Notes: a model not told the origin generated them from the sequence alone. Numbered from the stretch's first letter, positions 42,808 to 55,672 are shown. The stretch: 64,000 nt of DNA from Poecilobothrus nobilitatus (GCA_947095535.1 OX352772.1:103107099-103171098); one strand, 5' to 3'. Translations and numbers: made by a program.

Positions 42808-43860
42808 AATCTATAATATAATACACAAGATGTTGGCGCGACCTTGCCAACATGTAAAAAAATATATTTTATGTCTATAATAAAACACTCACACTGAATG
42901 TAAACTAAACTCGCAATAATGATATTTCTGTATATTTATTTAATAATTTAAAATTTTATTACCAGAGACACAAATCTTTGACTCAAAGTATTATCAAGAG
43001 ACACAAACCGTTAATTAAAAATATAAATAAATTTAGTAAATATTATTACCAGAGACGAAATTTTCCACTAGAAGTATTATCAGAGACACAAACCGTTCAT
43101 TTAAAGTTAGTACAGACAAAAAGAGAGAAGTACATACTTAAAAAACACATTTTCAATAAAAATAAATTCAGCAAATTTTTAAATTTGACCGCCACATCCA
43201 TTATGAACTGGTCGCAGCGGTAAATTAAAAATAAATTATTAATCTTCTGTTGGCGTTTTCAATCTTTGTTTTGGAAAAAAAAAATAAAAATAGGTACTCT
43301 TAATAAAATTAAAACGCCTGAAAGTGAAAAGAGCAAAGTTTATAGTAAGTCTCATATTTATAAGTAAAAATAGGCCGATTTTATTCTTGATTTTGTTTTC
43401 ATTGTATAAAAGCTGGTAAAAGCTTCTTAACAGACTTTAAAATAGTTTTGTTTATTTACGTTGAAATTTAGATTTTTATCATAAAACATAATATAAAATA
43501 TTCGAAATTTTTTTGTTAATATAAAATTAGGCAGACTTAAATAATTATATTTCATAACAGAAGTCTGTAACTTACCAAATATTACAGAAATGGATATTTT
43601 TCTTAAAAAAAAAGAAAAACTAACATAGAAAATATCATTTTAGAAGCCTTCTCTCACAATAGATTCATAATTTTGTACTAATTTATTATTAAACCATTAA
43701 ATTAAAAAGCTGTCGAAAACGATCGTCACAAAAAAAGCCCCCGAAAATTTATGAAATTTCATTATCACAGACATGAATCTTTTATTAAATATACCAAAGA
43801 CCTCTTCCGAAGTACATTTAAATAAAATAAATTCAGCAAATTTTTTTCAAGCAAAAAAAA
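42808..43860. repeat. Unclassified ~1 kb repeat, copy C
   Basis: This is the most complete copy of the 38.3 kb repeat. It has the TGTTGGCGCGACCTTGCCAA hairpin (42830), four or more CAGAGACACAAA motifs, CATCCATTATGAACTGGTCG (43194), TGTATAAAAGCTGGTAAAAG (43403) and the AAAAGCCCCCGAAAATTTAT 3' part. It is followed at once by a DINE-like 3' end. Confidence 0.7.
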
Positions 43861-43960
43861 AACAAGTAAAAGTAACAGTAAGTCGATGCAACCGACTTAT
43901 TTATACGCTACACCTAAAAAATTCAAATTAAATTAAAAATCCATAAGTTATTTTAGTTAG
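43861..43960 (-). mobile_element. DINE-like family 2 fragment (3' end)
   Basis: It matches the left end of 22938-24118, including the 6 bp stem hairpin AAGTCG-ATGCAAC-CGACTT and the CTACACCTAAA subterminal repeat. Only about 100 bp is present. Confidence 0.65.
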
Positions 43961-44022
43961 GTACTTAATATACCTAAGCTAAAAAAATACATGTAATAAT
44001 CCCTCCCTTAATACAGGTAGCA

Positions 44023-44097
44023 AGGGAGTCAGTATAATACCGTAAATGTTTTTGAATCTATAGAAATTGTGCAATTGCACAGGGGATTTTCTAGTAA
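44023..44097. repeat. 75 bp repeat with a TGTGCAATTGCACA palindrome, copy 2
   Basis: It is nearly identical to 40755-40829 but is not followed by a microsatellite. Confidence 0.75.
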
Positions 44098-45384
44098 AGA
44101 TAGAATAACTAACAATCTTTTGTTTTTCATATGAAAAAATTACTATTAATCTAGTCCTATTTCGACAAAAGCATTTTTTTTTTTTGAAACAAAACAACTT
44201 AAGTTACAGTTTAATTGTTAATATTCCGTTTTACCTGTAAAATTTACAAATTGACTTGATTAGTTTTCTACTACAAAGAATTGTTATCATTAAGCTAAAA
44301 CTGTTTGGACTATCAAATAATTTTTTTTTTCCAATGACAAAACTTACAAATCGAAATGTAAAAAAAAAAGTTTTTCTATATTGCATAATATATACATTTT
44401 ACAACTCTAAATCGTTAATTTTATCAAGTGATTATTTTTTGCTGTAATTATTCTAACTCAAATTATATCTTATAATTCTAAATTATATAAAGTTTAATAA
44501 AATTAATTGTTTTTAAATTAGAACTTATTATAATTTTAAAAAAATGTAATTTGATTTTTTTCCGGTAAAAATATACCTACTAAAAAGTTACACAGTTTCC
44601 AAAATTGCAAAATTTTCAAATGCTTTTTCTGCAAAATATCGAAAACTGAGTTTTAATAGTTGTCATTGGGAGGGACGATATACTTTTTTCCTTATTTAGT
44701 AATTAAATTAGTTTATTCTTATAACCTTACATCTAGTTTTTGTATTAATTTACATGTTGTTATAATTAATTCACATTTTTTTTATATTTATATTTTTTAC
44801 TTTACATTGTTTTTTATTTATATTTTTGTATTAATTTCCACATTTTTTTTTAATATTTTCTATTTTGTATTAATAATTGTGCATACACTCTTTTACTCAT
44901 TATTCAGGAACATATATTACTATATTGAGCATAAAAATAGTACGCCGAGAGGTTTGAAGTAAGTTTAAGACTTTAAGATTAGTTTTATTTCATGTGTTAT
45001 AGTTATGGTTAATTTTATGTATCTGTTTTATATAAAGTTGTGTTTTATTTTATTATTAGTTATCTTCAAGGCTACCATGTATAATTCAAACCTGCAAATA
45101 CTGGTAAAACTTAAGTATTTGTCGGAGTATAGTAAGTTTGTAGGAAAATGTAATGGATATTTTTGAATGACTTTAATACACTTTTTACTTCATGATATCT
45201 ATTCTATTTATATACGTTTTGGGAGCTCTACTCCAAATGGGATTTAGGTATGTGATGTGAGATTTAATATAGGATGAATAAATAATATATAAAATATTAT
45301 TCGATAAACTATTTCTTAATATTTTTTTTTTATTATAAAACCACAAACTAGGAATATGATCTTTTGTACTTGAAGTAGTTGTGA
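44098..45384. other. Unassigned AT-rich DNA
   Basis: The only sizeable frame (44660-44962, plus) is a T-rich low-complexity translation of Phe, Tyr and Ile. No exon, RNA gene or repeat boundary was recognised. Confidence 0.5.
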
Positions 45385-46990
45385 TTATATGGGATGGGAT
45401 AGGGATAGAACAAATGAGGATAATGGAGAGTTAAAGGGTAAATTTGAGATTCTTCTTAAATTTGGCACCAACCAAATATGTGAGTTATATTTCATCTTAA
45501 GTTGTATATATGCTTTATAGATTTTGGACTGACAGGAAGAGAAATACGATTTACACCTAAAGAGAAAACCTAAGCATTTGACAGCATTTTTGGCTATATA
45601 AAAAATATGATAATTCCACATCATTTTTTGATTTAGCTGCATGCCCAAAATGTTCAGTTTTTCCGATCGGTGCACGATTTCCCCAAGAAACCTCAGATTA
45701 GGATTATAATTCTTTTTTTTTTAATGTTATCAGACAGCATTGGGTTTTGGAGGAATTAAACTCCACTCTGTTTTTGATGCCCAAACTAGCGACTTTATTT
45801 AGATCATCGTTTACTGTATTGGTCATAGACTGCCTAGCTGTGTCAATTGGGAGGGTTGTGGCATTTGATTTTCTCGGAAAATTATAGGATGCCATCAAAG
45901 TCGTCGGAGAAACTGTGAATTAGATTGAAAGTTGAAGATAGAAGATCTTTGATAAGAATAAAAAAGGAAGTAGCTGCAAGGACAACTCCTTGTGGAACGT
46001 TAGCATTTATTTGAAATGTGTCAGACCTATAGCCACCGACCAGAGCACGAATATAACGATTTCAAAGATAGTCTTCAGTTACATCATCCATTTGCATAAA
46101 ACTACACCAACACCTAGATCTTAGCATTTGTTCAATAGAGCAGTATGAAATACTCGATCAAAAGCTTTTGAAATATCGAGAGCAAGAATAGTACATTCAC
46201 CAGAGTAGTGAATGCTGAGGTATGTTATAAGATCACCAGTTGATCGGTTTCTTCTAAAACCGTATTGGCGATCATGTAAGATACCTCTATCGTCTAAATA
46301 TTTCTTGAGCTTAGATTTGAAAATAGCTTCCAAAACTTTGGAAGTGATCGAAATGATAGCTATAGGTCTAAGGTTGAGAGTTCGCTTTTATCACCGTTTT
46401 TGGAAATTGGGGAAACATGAGCAACCTTCCACTGACTGGGATAGGATAGATACCAGTCGAAAACGAAAAGTAAAAAAGGTTGTGCAGAGGTTTCCAAATG
46501 AAGAAGGCAGCATTTTTTAGAACCATGGCGAGGATTCCGTCAGGGCCAGTGAACTTTTTATCATTCAGATTTTTCAGAACTTTCACTACAGCTCGATTCC
46601 TCAAGTATATCTTTCCAAATCTGTACGAGTGATCAACTTCAGGAATTGTTGGTGGAGGTGAGTCGTAGCGAATTTGCAAACAAGTTAGCTTTACCAGCCG
46701 AATCTGATATGATAGAGTCATTATTATCAATCAAGGGAAGAAATTAAAATTTACAAACGTCATGCTTAACATTTTTTGCAAATGTCCAAAAAGAACGATT
46801 GCAGTTGGGTTGGCGGAGAATTTTTTGCTTCAATCTCTGGTAGCTGTGTTCAATTAGATCACTTGAAAGTGTATGTTAAAACTGGTGAATGTTGTTATAA
46901 ATCATTTGCTCCCTCAAAGCAAAATATTATGATTGTTATTATATTGATATTAGTATTTTATATTGATATTATATTGATATTTGATATTAG
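45385..46990 (-). mobile_element. Jockey-like LINE, copy C (decayed RT part)
   Basis: A minus-strand reverse transcriptase region of a sister subfamily to copies A and B. The linker is at about 46750-46900; then come GPDGILAMVLKNAAFFIW (46550), YGFRRNRSTGDLITYLSIHY and ILALDISKAFDRVFHTALLN (46121-46333). A FSDD box stands where FADD is expected (near 45925). NVPQGVVLAATSFF-like sequence lies near 45990. The C-terminal NILGMQLNQKMMWNYHIF and KMKYNSHIW lie at 45385-45675. Pieces lie in different frames. Endonuclease and 5' end are absent. It lies back to back with copy B. Confidence 0.75.
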
Positions 46991-47021
46991 TATTAATATT
47001 TTTTATTTTTTACTTTATAGT

Positions 47022-49900
47022 GTTGTCAAGCTCGGGTTATTTAAATCGTATAATTTTACTTTCGATTTTAATTTTAATTGAATTTTAATTATAATTTTAA
47101 TTTTAATTTTTTAGATATTTTAACTTAATTTTAATTCAGATTTTGATCTTGGGTAATTTTAAAGTTAACTTTAAGTCTAATTTTGATTTTTATTACAATT
47201 TCAACTCTGATTTTATTTTAATCTTGATTTAAATTTTGTTTATATTAATAGTTCGTATACTAATTTTTCTAACAAAATTACCAATTTTAATATTAATTTC
47301 TGTAACATTTCTGTAACGGCTACTCATACATTTCAAACTTCGTACCATAAGAGGTATCGCAATCTATATAAAATATGACATCGCTTTCAACACACTTCAA
47401 AAATATAAATATTCTAGCCTAATCTACTACTATATGTGGGTCAATATTCTCGTTAAAAAGCAAGTCCAACATTTCTGTTCCCTATACTGATCGCCCAACT
47501 CAAATGAACAAGAAACTGCTATGGAAATCGGAAATCTATTGAACCAGATCAATGAAATTTTGGACTCATCTCTAGAAATTGAATTGTTCTGGCGGGAGAT
47601 TTCAACATTCATAACAGGGACTGGCTTCATTTCTCTAGTAACACTTCTCCGAGTCAAAACTCAATTGGGAAACAAGTTTAACTATTCTCCTTACTTACTA
47701 TTTTCCTTACAACTTTCTCAACTTGTTAAAAATCCCACTAGGATCCCGGACTGTGCTGATCAAGAAGGTCAGATCTTGGATCTGTTTCTCACCACACACC
47801 CTGAAAAATATGTGGTTTCAGTTGGTTGCCCCCTAGGTAATTCCAACAATTGTTTGGTTTATACAAGTTTCCGGTTAAGCCCAGTCTCCAAACAGATGTC
47901 CCTTCCCAAAAAATTAGTTTGGCATTACAGCCATGTTAACTGGAAGGACCTTAACAACTTTTTTAGAACCTTTGATTGGTCATTCCACTTCCGTAATAAA
48001 AATGTTAACTTTGGTGCAACTGTTAACTATTTTATTTGGGTTGAGGTTATTCATTCCAAATTCCAAGAAAACTGTTAAAAGGAGGCAAAAATCTTGGTTT
48101 AAACGCATTTGTAAGGAAGCCATTTTTAGAAAAGAGGAGGCTTTTAAACGGTACCAAAATAACAGATCGGAGGCTCACTGGGCCAACTATATAGTTGTTA
48201 AAAACAGATGCAGGAGAGTTAACAACAAGCAAAAATTCTTGTTCAACCAAAAGTTGAAGCGTAAAATCACCCACAAGCCACAGAATAACAAATCGTTTTG
48301 GACATTGCCAAAAGTGTAAAAGAAGACGTCAGAGGGTCTGCTTTTCCAGCACTTGTTGATAATAATGGCAGAACCGGTCCAGATGGTATAACTACCATGA
48401 TGCTCAAAAATAAGTACTCCAGTATTTCAAAACCTCTGTGCAATCTTTTCTATCTTTCCTTCACTGCGGATATCCATCCTACCCAATGGAAGGTTGAACA
48501 TGTTTTCCCAATTCCTAAAAAATATATAAAAGCGAACCCTCTAACTACCTCCCTATTTCTATAACTTCGGTCCTTTCCAAAGTAATGGAAAAAATTGTGA
48601 ATCAAAAGCTTCTGATAGGTTTGCTAGGTTTGTAAAATACATCACATGTAAAATACATCACATAGGTTTGCTTCATGGCAGACAATACAGGTCCAGAGCC
48701 CGTCGTTCAATTGGTGATCTCATGACTTACCTATGTGAGAAGCTAAACATTTACCTCTATAATTCCGGTGTGTCCGATGTTGTTACTCTTGATATTTCGA
48801 AGGCTTTCGATCGAGTTTGGCACGATGTTCTATTGGCAAAATGTAAAGCATTAGGTCTAGGTAGGGTCTTATTAAAATGGACTGCAGATTTTTTTTCGAA
48901 TCGTATGATTCGTGTAGTAGTCAATGGCTATTCATCTGACAAATTCAAACTAAATGCTGGTATCCCTTAAGGATCAGTTTTATCATCTACTCTCTTCTTG
49001 ATATTTATTAATGACCTACTTTCATTAACCTCCAATCCGATTCATAGCTTCGCAGACTTTAAAAAATGAGGTGAAGTCAACAGAGTTGATTTTAACACCA
49101 AAACAACTCAATACTGTCTGATCTCGCAAAAAATAGCCACCATTATTCCTAACCTACTATTTCAGGGAGAAGTTTTGCAGCATTCAACACATTTAAACAT
49201 GCTGGATATTGAGTTTAACCAAAAATTGACTTGCTCAAATCACATTTTTGGTATAACTAACGATGCAGCTAAATCTGTAGGATTTTTGTACCGCTGCATC
49301 TGCATCTGATCTTCTTAATATTAATAAAGTGTTCATTAGGTCGAAAATGGAGTATAATTCACACATTTGCGCCGTAGGCCCTCAAACAGCGCTGGGTTAT
49401 CTAGATAATGTGCAAAACAGAGCTAATTGGCTTATCAAAGACCCCAGTGTAACTTCAATGTTCACTCCACACAGCCATCGCTGTACAGTTGGGTCACCGA
49501 CCTTGTTTTAAAGATATCTCGTAGGGATTAACAAAAAAATTTTCCAACGAGAAACAAGGAGTGCAACAGACGCTCATCCCTATAATGTAAAGTTATCAAG
49601 ATGGCGAAATACAGCGTATGGAAATTCGTTTGTTATGCGCACGTTCCGTTTGTGGAGCCATATACCACCACATATGTTCCTTAATGTTGGTAATTCATAT
49701 GTGTACGATTTACTTAAGTTTAAGAAGAACATTAACATCTTTCTTCAAAATATCCCTCTAAATTTTCCTACCAACCCCCCATAATCCCAAATTTCCCAAT
49801 TCCAATTTCCCCAATCATTAGTCGCACATCCCTGTCCCCAAAACCGAACTGTACATTTGTATTAAAGGTTCCATCCAAAATTCTGGTTTTAAAAGGGGGG
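47022..49900 (+). mobile_element. Jockey-like LINE, copy B (nearly full length, broken)
   Basis: This is the plus-strand counterpart of copy A, from the shared A/T-periodic leader (47022-47290) to the shared 3' UTR (49710-49900). Endonuclease (47521-48078) still shows EGQILDLFLTTHPEKYVVSV, but the GDFN box is frameshifted and the SDH box reads SNNC. The linker is 47933-48319. RT has GPDGITTMMLKN, a ~50 bp insertion near 48630, VVTLDISKAFDRVWHDVLLA, GIP followed by TAA where GIPQGS is expected (48969), and a deletion fusing the FAD box to downstream sequence (49050). The tail includes SKMEYNSHICAV. It cannot make active protein. Confidence 0.8.
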
Positions 49901-49913
49901 TGGTTTTGGTTGG

Positions 49914-50700
49914 TTAAAGTCCAACACTACCCTGAGGAATCACGTGGTGACTTTTAAGGTTTCCACCAACCCTCGTAGACCTTGCGCAGGAACTTTTGTT
50001 GGCTGATAATTTTTTTACAATCATGTCAAGCCACTTTATAACTTCTTCGCGATGCATCCGAGACATTAGCCTTGTAAAGTTTAAACGTATTCTCTTCATT
50101 TCTGATGTTTAACAGTTTCATACCTAGCATTATAGTTTTACTAATGGCATCAGAATAAAGGGCAACATTTCTTTGATAAAAGTATATAGACCAGTCGAAG
50201 GCTTTTAAAAAATGATTCAAGCCATCCCAGTTAGCCCGGTTGTAATGCGAGACAATCTATTTGGGGTTATACTCGGACTAGCAGATATACCTCTTGAGAA
50301 ATCTGGTTTTAACAAGGTAATGGTCAGAGGTACCAAACGGAGAGTTAACAGAAATTGTGTATTTTTCGGGATTTACGGTTAGAAATAAGTCCAGAAGAAG
50401 TTGATTATGGCCATTTTGATTTGAAAACCTCGTTGGGTTCCTAACAAGTTGAAAAAGTTGGAAGAAATTTGAAAATAGTTCAACTTGCCTGCCTTGTGGT
50501 GAATTGTGACTAGAATAATGGAGCCAGTTCTTGTTGTGAACATTGAAGTCACAAGCGATAACAATCTCAGCAATCTCAGGGTTGGGTAAAGACTGAGTTG
50601 ATGTTTTCCGATAGTTCTTCAATGGCAACAGCTGTTTCAGACTCACTTGCTTGGGGATTTTTTGGTATAAAAAACAAAAAATATTGTAGACTTTTCAACA
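49914..50700 (-). mobile_element. Jockey-like LINE, copy D (endonuclease part)
   Basis: This minus-strand fragment comes from a third subfamily. The endonuclease C-terminal half at 50278-50646 has VIACDFNVHNKNWLHYSSHN, LLDLFLTVNPEKYTISVNSP and GTSDHYLVKTRFL. The SDH and DFN boxes are intact and this stretch is open. The linker region (49914-50220) has MNHFLKAFDWSIYFYQRN. No RT follows. It abuts the 3' end of copy B. Confidence 0.7.
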
Positions 50701-50759
50701 CGTAGCTTAATCCATATATAATGAAAAATATGGTTGGAGGCTTTTAAATTGTGATTTTA

Positions 50760-51330
50760 TTTAAAATGTAAAAATACAATTTTCAATAATTAAAGCCTTT
50801 ATGAATTTAAAATTTCTTTGCAAATGATATTTTTTGTAAAAACACGGTTATTATTATCTCTTAGTTGCCCTTGATTTATTGAGTATTGGAAACTCAATAT
50901 ATACCTATTATATATATATTATAATAAGCCCAAGATGGTAAATCATTGAGTAAAAGGGTTTTAAATGTCTATTAATACAGATTAAATATTATGATGATAT
51001 TGTGATATGTAAGAATTTATCTAGTTTAAAAATTTTATTTATGTATTTAGAAAAAAAACAAAAAGCAAAAACAAAAAAGCAAAATTTAAAATTCAACGGA
51101 ATAAAATAGCGGAATAAAAAAATTCAACGGAATAAAAAAATGAGAGTTGGTTGGTAAATCATTGAATAAAAGCGTTTTAAATGTCTGTCATTTACAGATT
51201 AAATATTATGATTTCGACATTTTCTTTTAAAGTAGTATATTTCAGAGTTAGTTACACAAATCATATTTGATCATTCACGAAATGTATACTTAAAAAATAT
51301 AAGAGTTTCAATAATATGTTTAGTCGGGGT
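50760..51330. other. Unassigned AT-rich DNA with direct repeats
   Basis: GGTAAATCATTGAGTAAAAG at 50938 recurs with changes at 51153 as parts of a ~65 bp duplicate ending ACAGATTAAATATTATGAT. AATTCAACGGAATAAAA repeats at 51091 and 51120. No gene was seen. Confidence 0.5.
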
Positions 51331-51985
51331 TTGGGACGATCCCTATTGTTAAAAGTGTTTTGTTGTTGAAATGAATATTTCATAAAAATAATTAGAAGTA
51401 GTTTAAGAGTTGGATTCAAAATAAGTCAATCAAAATATTACAGGATATTTCCTTTTTCCAGAATATTTTTACAAGTGTATATACGAGATTCTGAATTAGG
51501 ACCGATTTTAGAGTTGCATTCTAGAGATTAATAGTTTTTCTTTTAAAGTATTTTCAATCGAATGCGACATAACACCATACATTTAAAATATGGCTTTATA
51601 ACATCCCACCATATGTATGCCAAATTCTGAATTAGGAGAGATTTATGAGTTGGTTACAAAATCAGGGTTTCAGTAATTTGTTTAGCGGCGGTTTGGTGTC
51701 CACTATTAGAAGAATTTTATTGTTGAAACATACATGTAAGAAAAAATAATACAGTGAGATTTTATAGTTGGTTTCAAAATCAGGGTTTCAATAATTAAAT
51801 CGACATCTGAAATAAAAAATTCAAAACGAATTATGATAACGAAAGTTGTTTAGGATTTTGCTATTTGGGATTTTCGAATTTGGGGATTTGGGTATTTGGG
51901 ATTTTGGAATTTTGGGATTTTGGAATTTTGGGATTTTGGCATTTTGGATTTTTATATTTGAGAATTTACGGCCAACTCCTCAAAA
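51331..51985. repeat. Repeat related to the Polinton spacer
   Basis: AGTTGGTTTCAAAATCAGGG (51759-51783) and related copies near 51410 and 51640 match, in reverse orientation, the CCCTAATTTTGAAACCAACT stretch of the Polinton spacer (about 13060). ATTCTGAATTAGGA motifs and GAATTTTGGGATTTTGG tandem repeats (51880-51950) accompany them. It is probably another copy of the same non-coding repeat. Confidence 0.5.
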
Positions 51986-52342
51986 ACTCATTTTATCAAA
52001 ATCTCGTTTCTTATAATTTCGTTTCTTAAAATCTCGATTAATATATAGAATAAGTTCAATAAATACAGAAAAAGATTATTATGTATAGATTTAATATATA
52101 GAAGAAAATGCAACAATAATATTTAATTCAAATATAAATTACAAGTTTTTCAATGTATAAAATGTATATATTTTATTAAAATTAATTTTAAGTTGTTCGG
52201 TGTTACTCACTCGACGTACGAATTACGAATTCAATTTTCGTAAAATGAAAATGTAAGGCATAATATTTTTTATAATTGAGTCAATATGATAAGTCCAGTA
52301 CAGTTTACTATCTAAGTTTAAGTCAAGATAATTGTAGCTTTT
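51986..52342. other. Unassigned DNA
   Basis: No feature was recognised, apart from a local AAAATCTCGTTTCTTATAAT / ATTTCGTTTCTTAAAATCTC repeat at 51997-52040. Confidence 0.4.
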
Positions 52343-53899
52343 TATACCCGTACGATAGGATCGGGTATAATAAAATTACTCCTCTGTTTGTAACACCTCG
52401 AAATAAGCGAGCTAGATATACCCTCAAAGGTATGAATCGGATCAGAAAAAAATTCTAAGACGTTTGAGCCATGTCCGTCCGTCCGTCCGTCAGCACGCTA
52501 ACTCAAAAACTAAGAAAGCTACAATCTTGAAATTTACACAAAATATTCTGGGAGTAATTTGTAGGCTCCCTATTTTTTTTGGTTGAGTTTGGACCAAAAC
52601 TTAGGGTAGCTCTCGAACACCTAACTTTTAGATCCCCACATTTTTTCTGAAATAGAGCTATGAAATTTTAACTGCTGATGGATCCACAAAAATATTAATT
52701 TTATTTTTAATAACTTTTTTTGTAGTCCCACCCGTTACGGAGCTACAGCTCCACAAAGGTTCAAAAAAGCTCTATATTTAAATTGTTATAGCACAAGTTG
52801 TATAAGGTATATCTTCATTCTGAAAACGCCAAACGATTACTACTTTTATTAGCTTTAATAGTATATATACAATAAATATATATTTGTGGCATACGGTGTC
52901 TTAATTTACCGTTATGCGAAACTCAAATTTTGCAAAATACTTTAACCCTTCTATCTTCTAAACGGTTTAAGTTGGAAACTTGAAATTTTGACACAAGTTA
53001 GATTTTTGAAAATAAGTATGAGTCATTTCAGAAATTTTTTTTGTATCACCCCCCGTTTAGGAGCTGTAAGGGGTCAAAAACTTAAAATTTCCAATTTTAA
53101 AACACCTGTAACTTGAACACCTGTTAAAATTTTTTTGAAGTAATACACAAAAATTAAAGCTTCAACATTATACTCTTATTTCTGTTAACAACTTTTTTTA
53201 ATAATACAGGGTTACTTTATAATTGACGAAAGTGTTACTTGATTTTTTCAAATTTTCTAACAAATTTTTTGCATTTGTTTTACTCGATAATTTGAAATTG
53301 TTGAGGATATAATGCGTAGTACAAAAAAATGTAAATAAATAAACAACATAACGGTTGCTTGAAGAATTTTTATTTATATTATATTGATATATATACATAC
53401 TTATATAATATCATGTTTATTTACATATCGTATATGTCACTGATGAATGAATGATAAGAGTATAGATGTATATTATATAGCGCCGTATTTACATACATAT
53501 ATGTATTTTATTGTACTTATAAGAAATTATTCTGTCAATGGAATATTTAAATATAATATATTATAATATTTAAAATTATATTTATTATTTTGTACTAAGT
53601 AAATTTAATATACATTTACCGCTTAATATTAAATGGTACTATAGAATATTTGAAATAGTTTTGGATTGATAATCGTTATGTGGAAGGTTAGAATCTGCTT
53701 TTGAAGAATGTACATATAAACATATAGTTTGAATATATGTACAACCCATAGTTCTAGAAATTATAAAATTCACCCAAATTATTTTAAAATACTAAAATAT
53801 TAAAAAAATAATATTGTAAGCAGAGTGACAGGCTATGAACATACTAACGGTTCGTACGGGTATCTAAGAGTTGACAAAGGTAACTGTATTCTTCCTCGT
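52343..53899 (+). mobile_element. DINE-1/HINE-like element, family 1 (full copy 1)
   Basis: The start ATACCCGTACGATAGGATCG forms a subterminal inverted repeat with GTTCGTACGGGTAT near 53851. A (GTCC)n run lies at 52474-52489. The 3' end has a hairpin (AGTTGAC-AAA-GGTAACT, stem now mismatched) followed by GTATTCTTCCTCGT. GTCY microsatellite plus subterminal inverted repeats plus 3' hairpin define the Helentron-derived DINE/HINE group. The ~1.4 kb interior has no coding capacity. Confidence 0.75.
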
Positions 53900-54330
53900 A
53901 ACAATTTTAATATGCTCATTTTTATATGGGAAATTAGTATTCATACTCAAAGATTTGCTCTCAAATATAGTAATTTTAGTTTTTTTAATGTTAAAATTAA
54001 GAAGATGTTTATTTAACCATATCTGTATTTATTCTCTGTATCTGTATTCATACTCAAAAATTTGCTCTCAAATATAGTAATTTTTGTTTTTTTAATGTTA
54101 AGATTAAGAAGATGTTTACTTAACCATATCTGTATTTTTTGCATATCTGTTTGTGTTGAAATCTTTAAATTTTTCTCATTTGATTATTTTAATACAGTAT
54201 AATCAGCATAGAGTTTGATATCTCCTTTTAGATTTAACGTTGTAATATCATATATGTAGATAGATATCTGGATCAAGTATAGATTAAAGATGTGCATGGA
54301 TACATTTGTTTTTTCTCTATATTGCTATAC
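53900..54330 (-). mobile_element. LINE RT fragment with an internal duplication
   Basis: The minus strand reads DIKLYADYTVL (a YADD box changed to YADY, near 54215), QIWLSKHLLNLNIKKTKITI and FESKFLSMNT. About 100 bp covering the KTK region is duplicated (53938-54035 and 54045-54140). It lies directly against the 3' end of the DINE-like copy. Confidence 0.6.
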
Positions 54331-54899
54331 TCGCTATACTATACAATTAATTCACTACACTCAATCAAGAAAGAGTACAGTCAAAGCTATACTCTATTGT
54401 AAACAAATATATATATATTCAACTCATTTGTTTGTATCAAATTCAAATGCGTATTAAATTTGATCTCGTAAAAGATTTGATGTTTTGAAAATAAAAAACG
54501 AGTACTCGAATATGATCAATATACACTGAGTATATCAGGTACTCAAATGAAAAATTATACAGAACTTAGAATATTATATTAGAGAATTTATATTAAAAAT
54601 ATTATATATAATATTGTATGTATTATGTTTTTGTTTATGGATCTAAATTTACTATATACGAAAAAACGTTAGGCTAAAATTATTTAAAAAGAGGTTTGAT
54701 TTTTAAATAGTAAATGACATATTCATAAGTTGCAAGAAGCCGTCGTATCTTGTGAACCAGAAGTCGGACCGATGTGATTAAAAAAACCTAAAAATAAAAC
54801 CTAAAAGGTAGTACATACATATAGAAGTTCAATATATAAAACAAAAACCATTTTTTAATTTGTAAAATATACTAAACAAAAACAACATTCACTAAAATA
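54331..54899. other. Unassigned AT-rich DNA
   Basis: No gene was seen. TATACTCGCTATACTATACA-type simple sequence lies at 54320-54420. Confidence 0.45.
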
Positions 54900-55290
54900 C
54901 TAATTTGTTTTTAATTATATATACATACTTCCTTTCCACTCTACCTATTCTTATATCTTTATTTAAACTTAGACTTAACTAACAAAAAAAATACTTAATT
55001 CCTAAGAATTGCTAAAAGTGATATTTATTGTACAAGAATTTTGCCGTGATAGAAAATGGCTATCGCTTCGTAGGAAAAGTCTTCCAGAAACACCACACAC
55101 GATACTTTTAACATTTAATATCGGGTCAAATTGAAAACATCACTTTAGAGTCTTGCAGAATAACAAATCATCGCGTCAGTGATACTCTTCGTATGATAAG
55201 TCTTCAGGCGTGGCCGAATAATTTTTTGTCATTAGATTCATTTACTTCTTCCGCATACTTATTTTTTACAACTTCTTAAAATAATTCTTT
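54900..55290 (-). other. Possible 3'-terminal exon of a host gene
   Basis: This is a locally less AT-rich, apparently non-repetitive stretch. On the minus strand an acceptor-like ATTATTTTAAG (55265) precedes a short open frame VVKNKYAEEVNESNDKKLFG ending in TGA near 55210. About 300 bp without frame follows, with AATAAA signals near 55030 and 54960. This fits a last coding exon plus 3' UTR, but the coding piece is only about 22 codons, so it is speculative. Confidence 0.2.
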
Positions 55291-55672
55291 GCGGTGAAAT
55301 CTTTACAGATCAGATAAAATTTTTAAAGAAATATTTAAATATCTCTTTAAATTTATTAAAGAGATATTTTTTGATCGTTATTTTTTAAAATCAAAACGAT
55401 AATTTACAAAAATAAAAGGTACATATTCTTATTTTTATTAAATGCTGTTGTATATATTGTATTAAAAATAATTTAATTGACCTTAAAAAATAAAAACTAG
55501 ATAAATATATAGGTAATAAAATACTTTGTTATTATAAATTTGCTCATTATCACCAATAATGGTTTTACCAAAAAAGGGGATATTTTAGATTTAAAAGACA
55601 AAAACAGAAAACAACAATATCAAAAATAAAATATAAAACAATTTTTATCTCCAAATATTATTCTTTTTAATT
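55291..55672. other. Unassigned AT-rich DNA
   Basis: TTTAAAGAAATATTTAAATA-type short repeats occur at 55320-55370. No gene was seen. Confidence 0.4.

Noticed and set aside
44660..44962. 100-codon hydrophobic frame that could be a membrane protein
   Set aside because: It is composed almost only of Phe, Ile, Tyr and Leu from T-rich DNA, with no recognisable motif.
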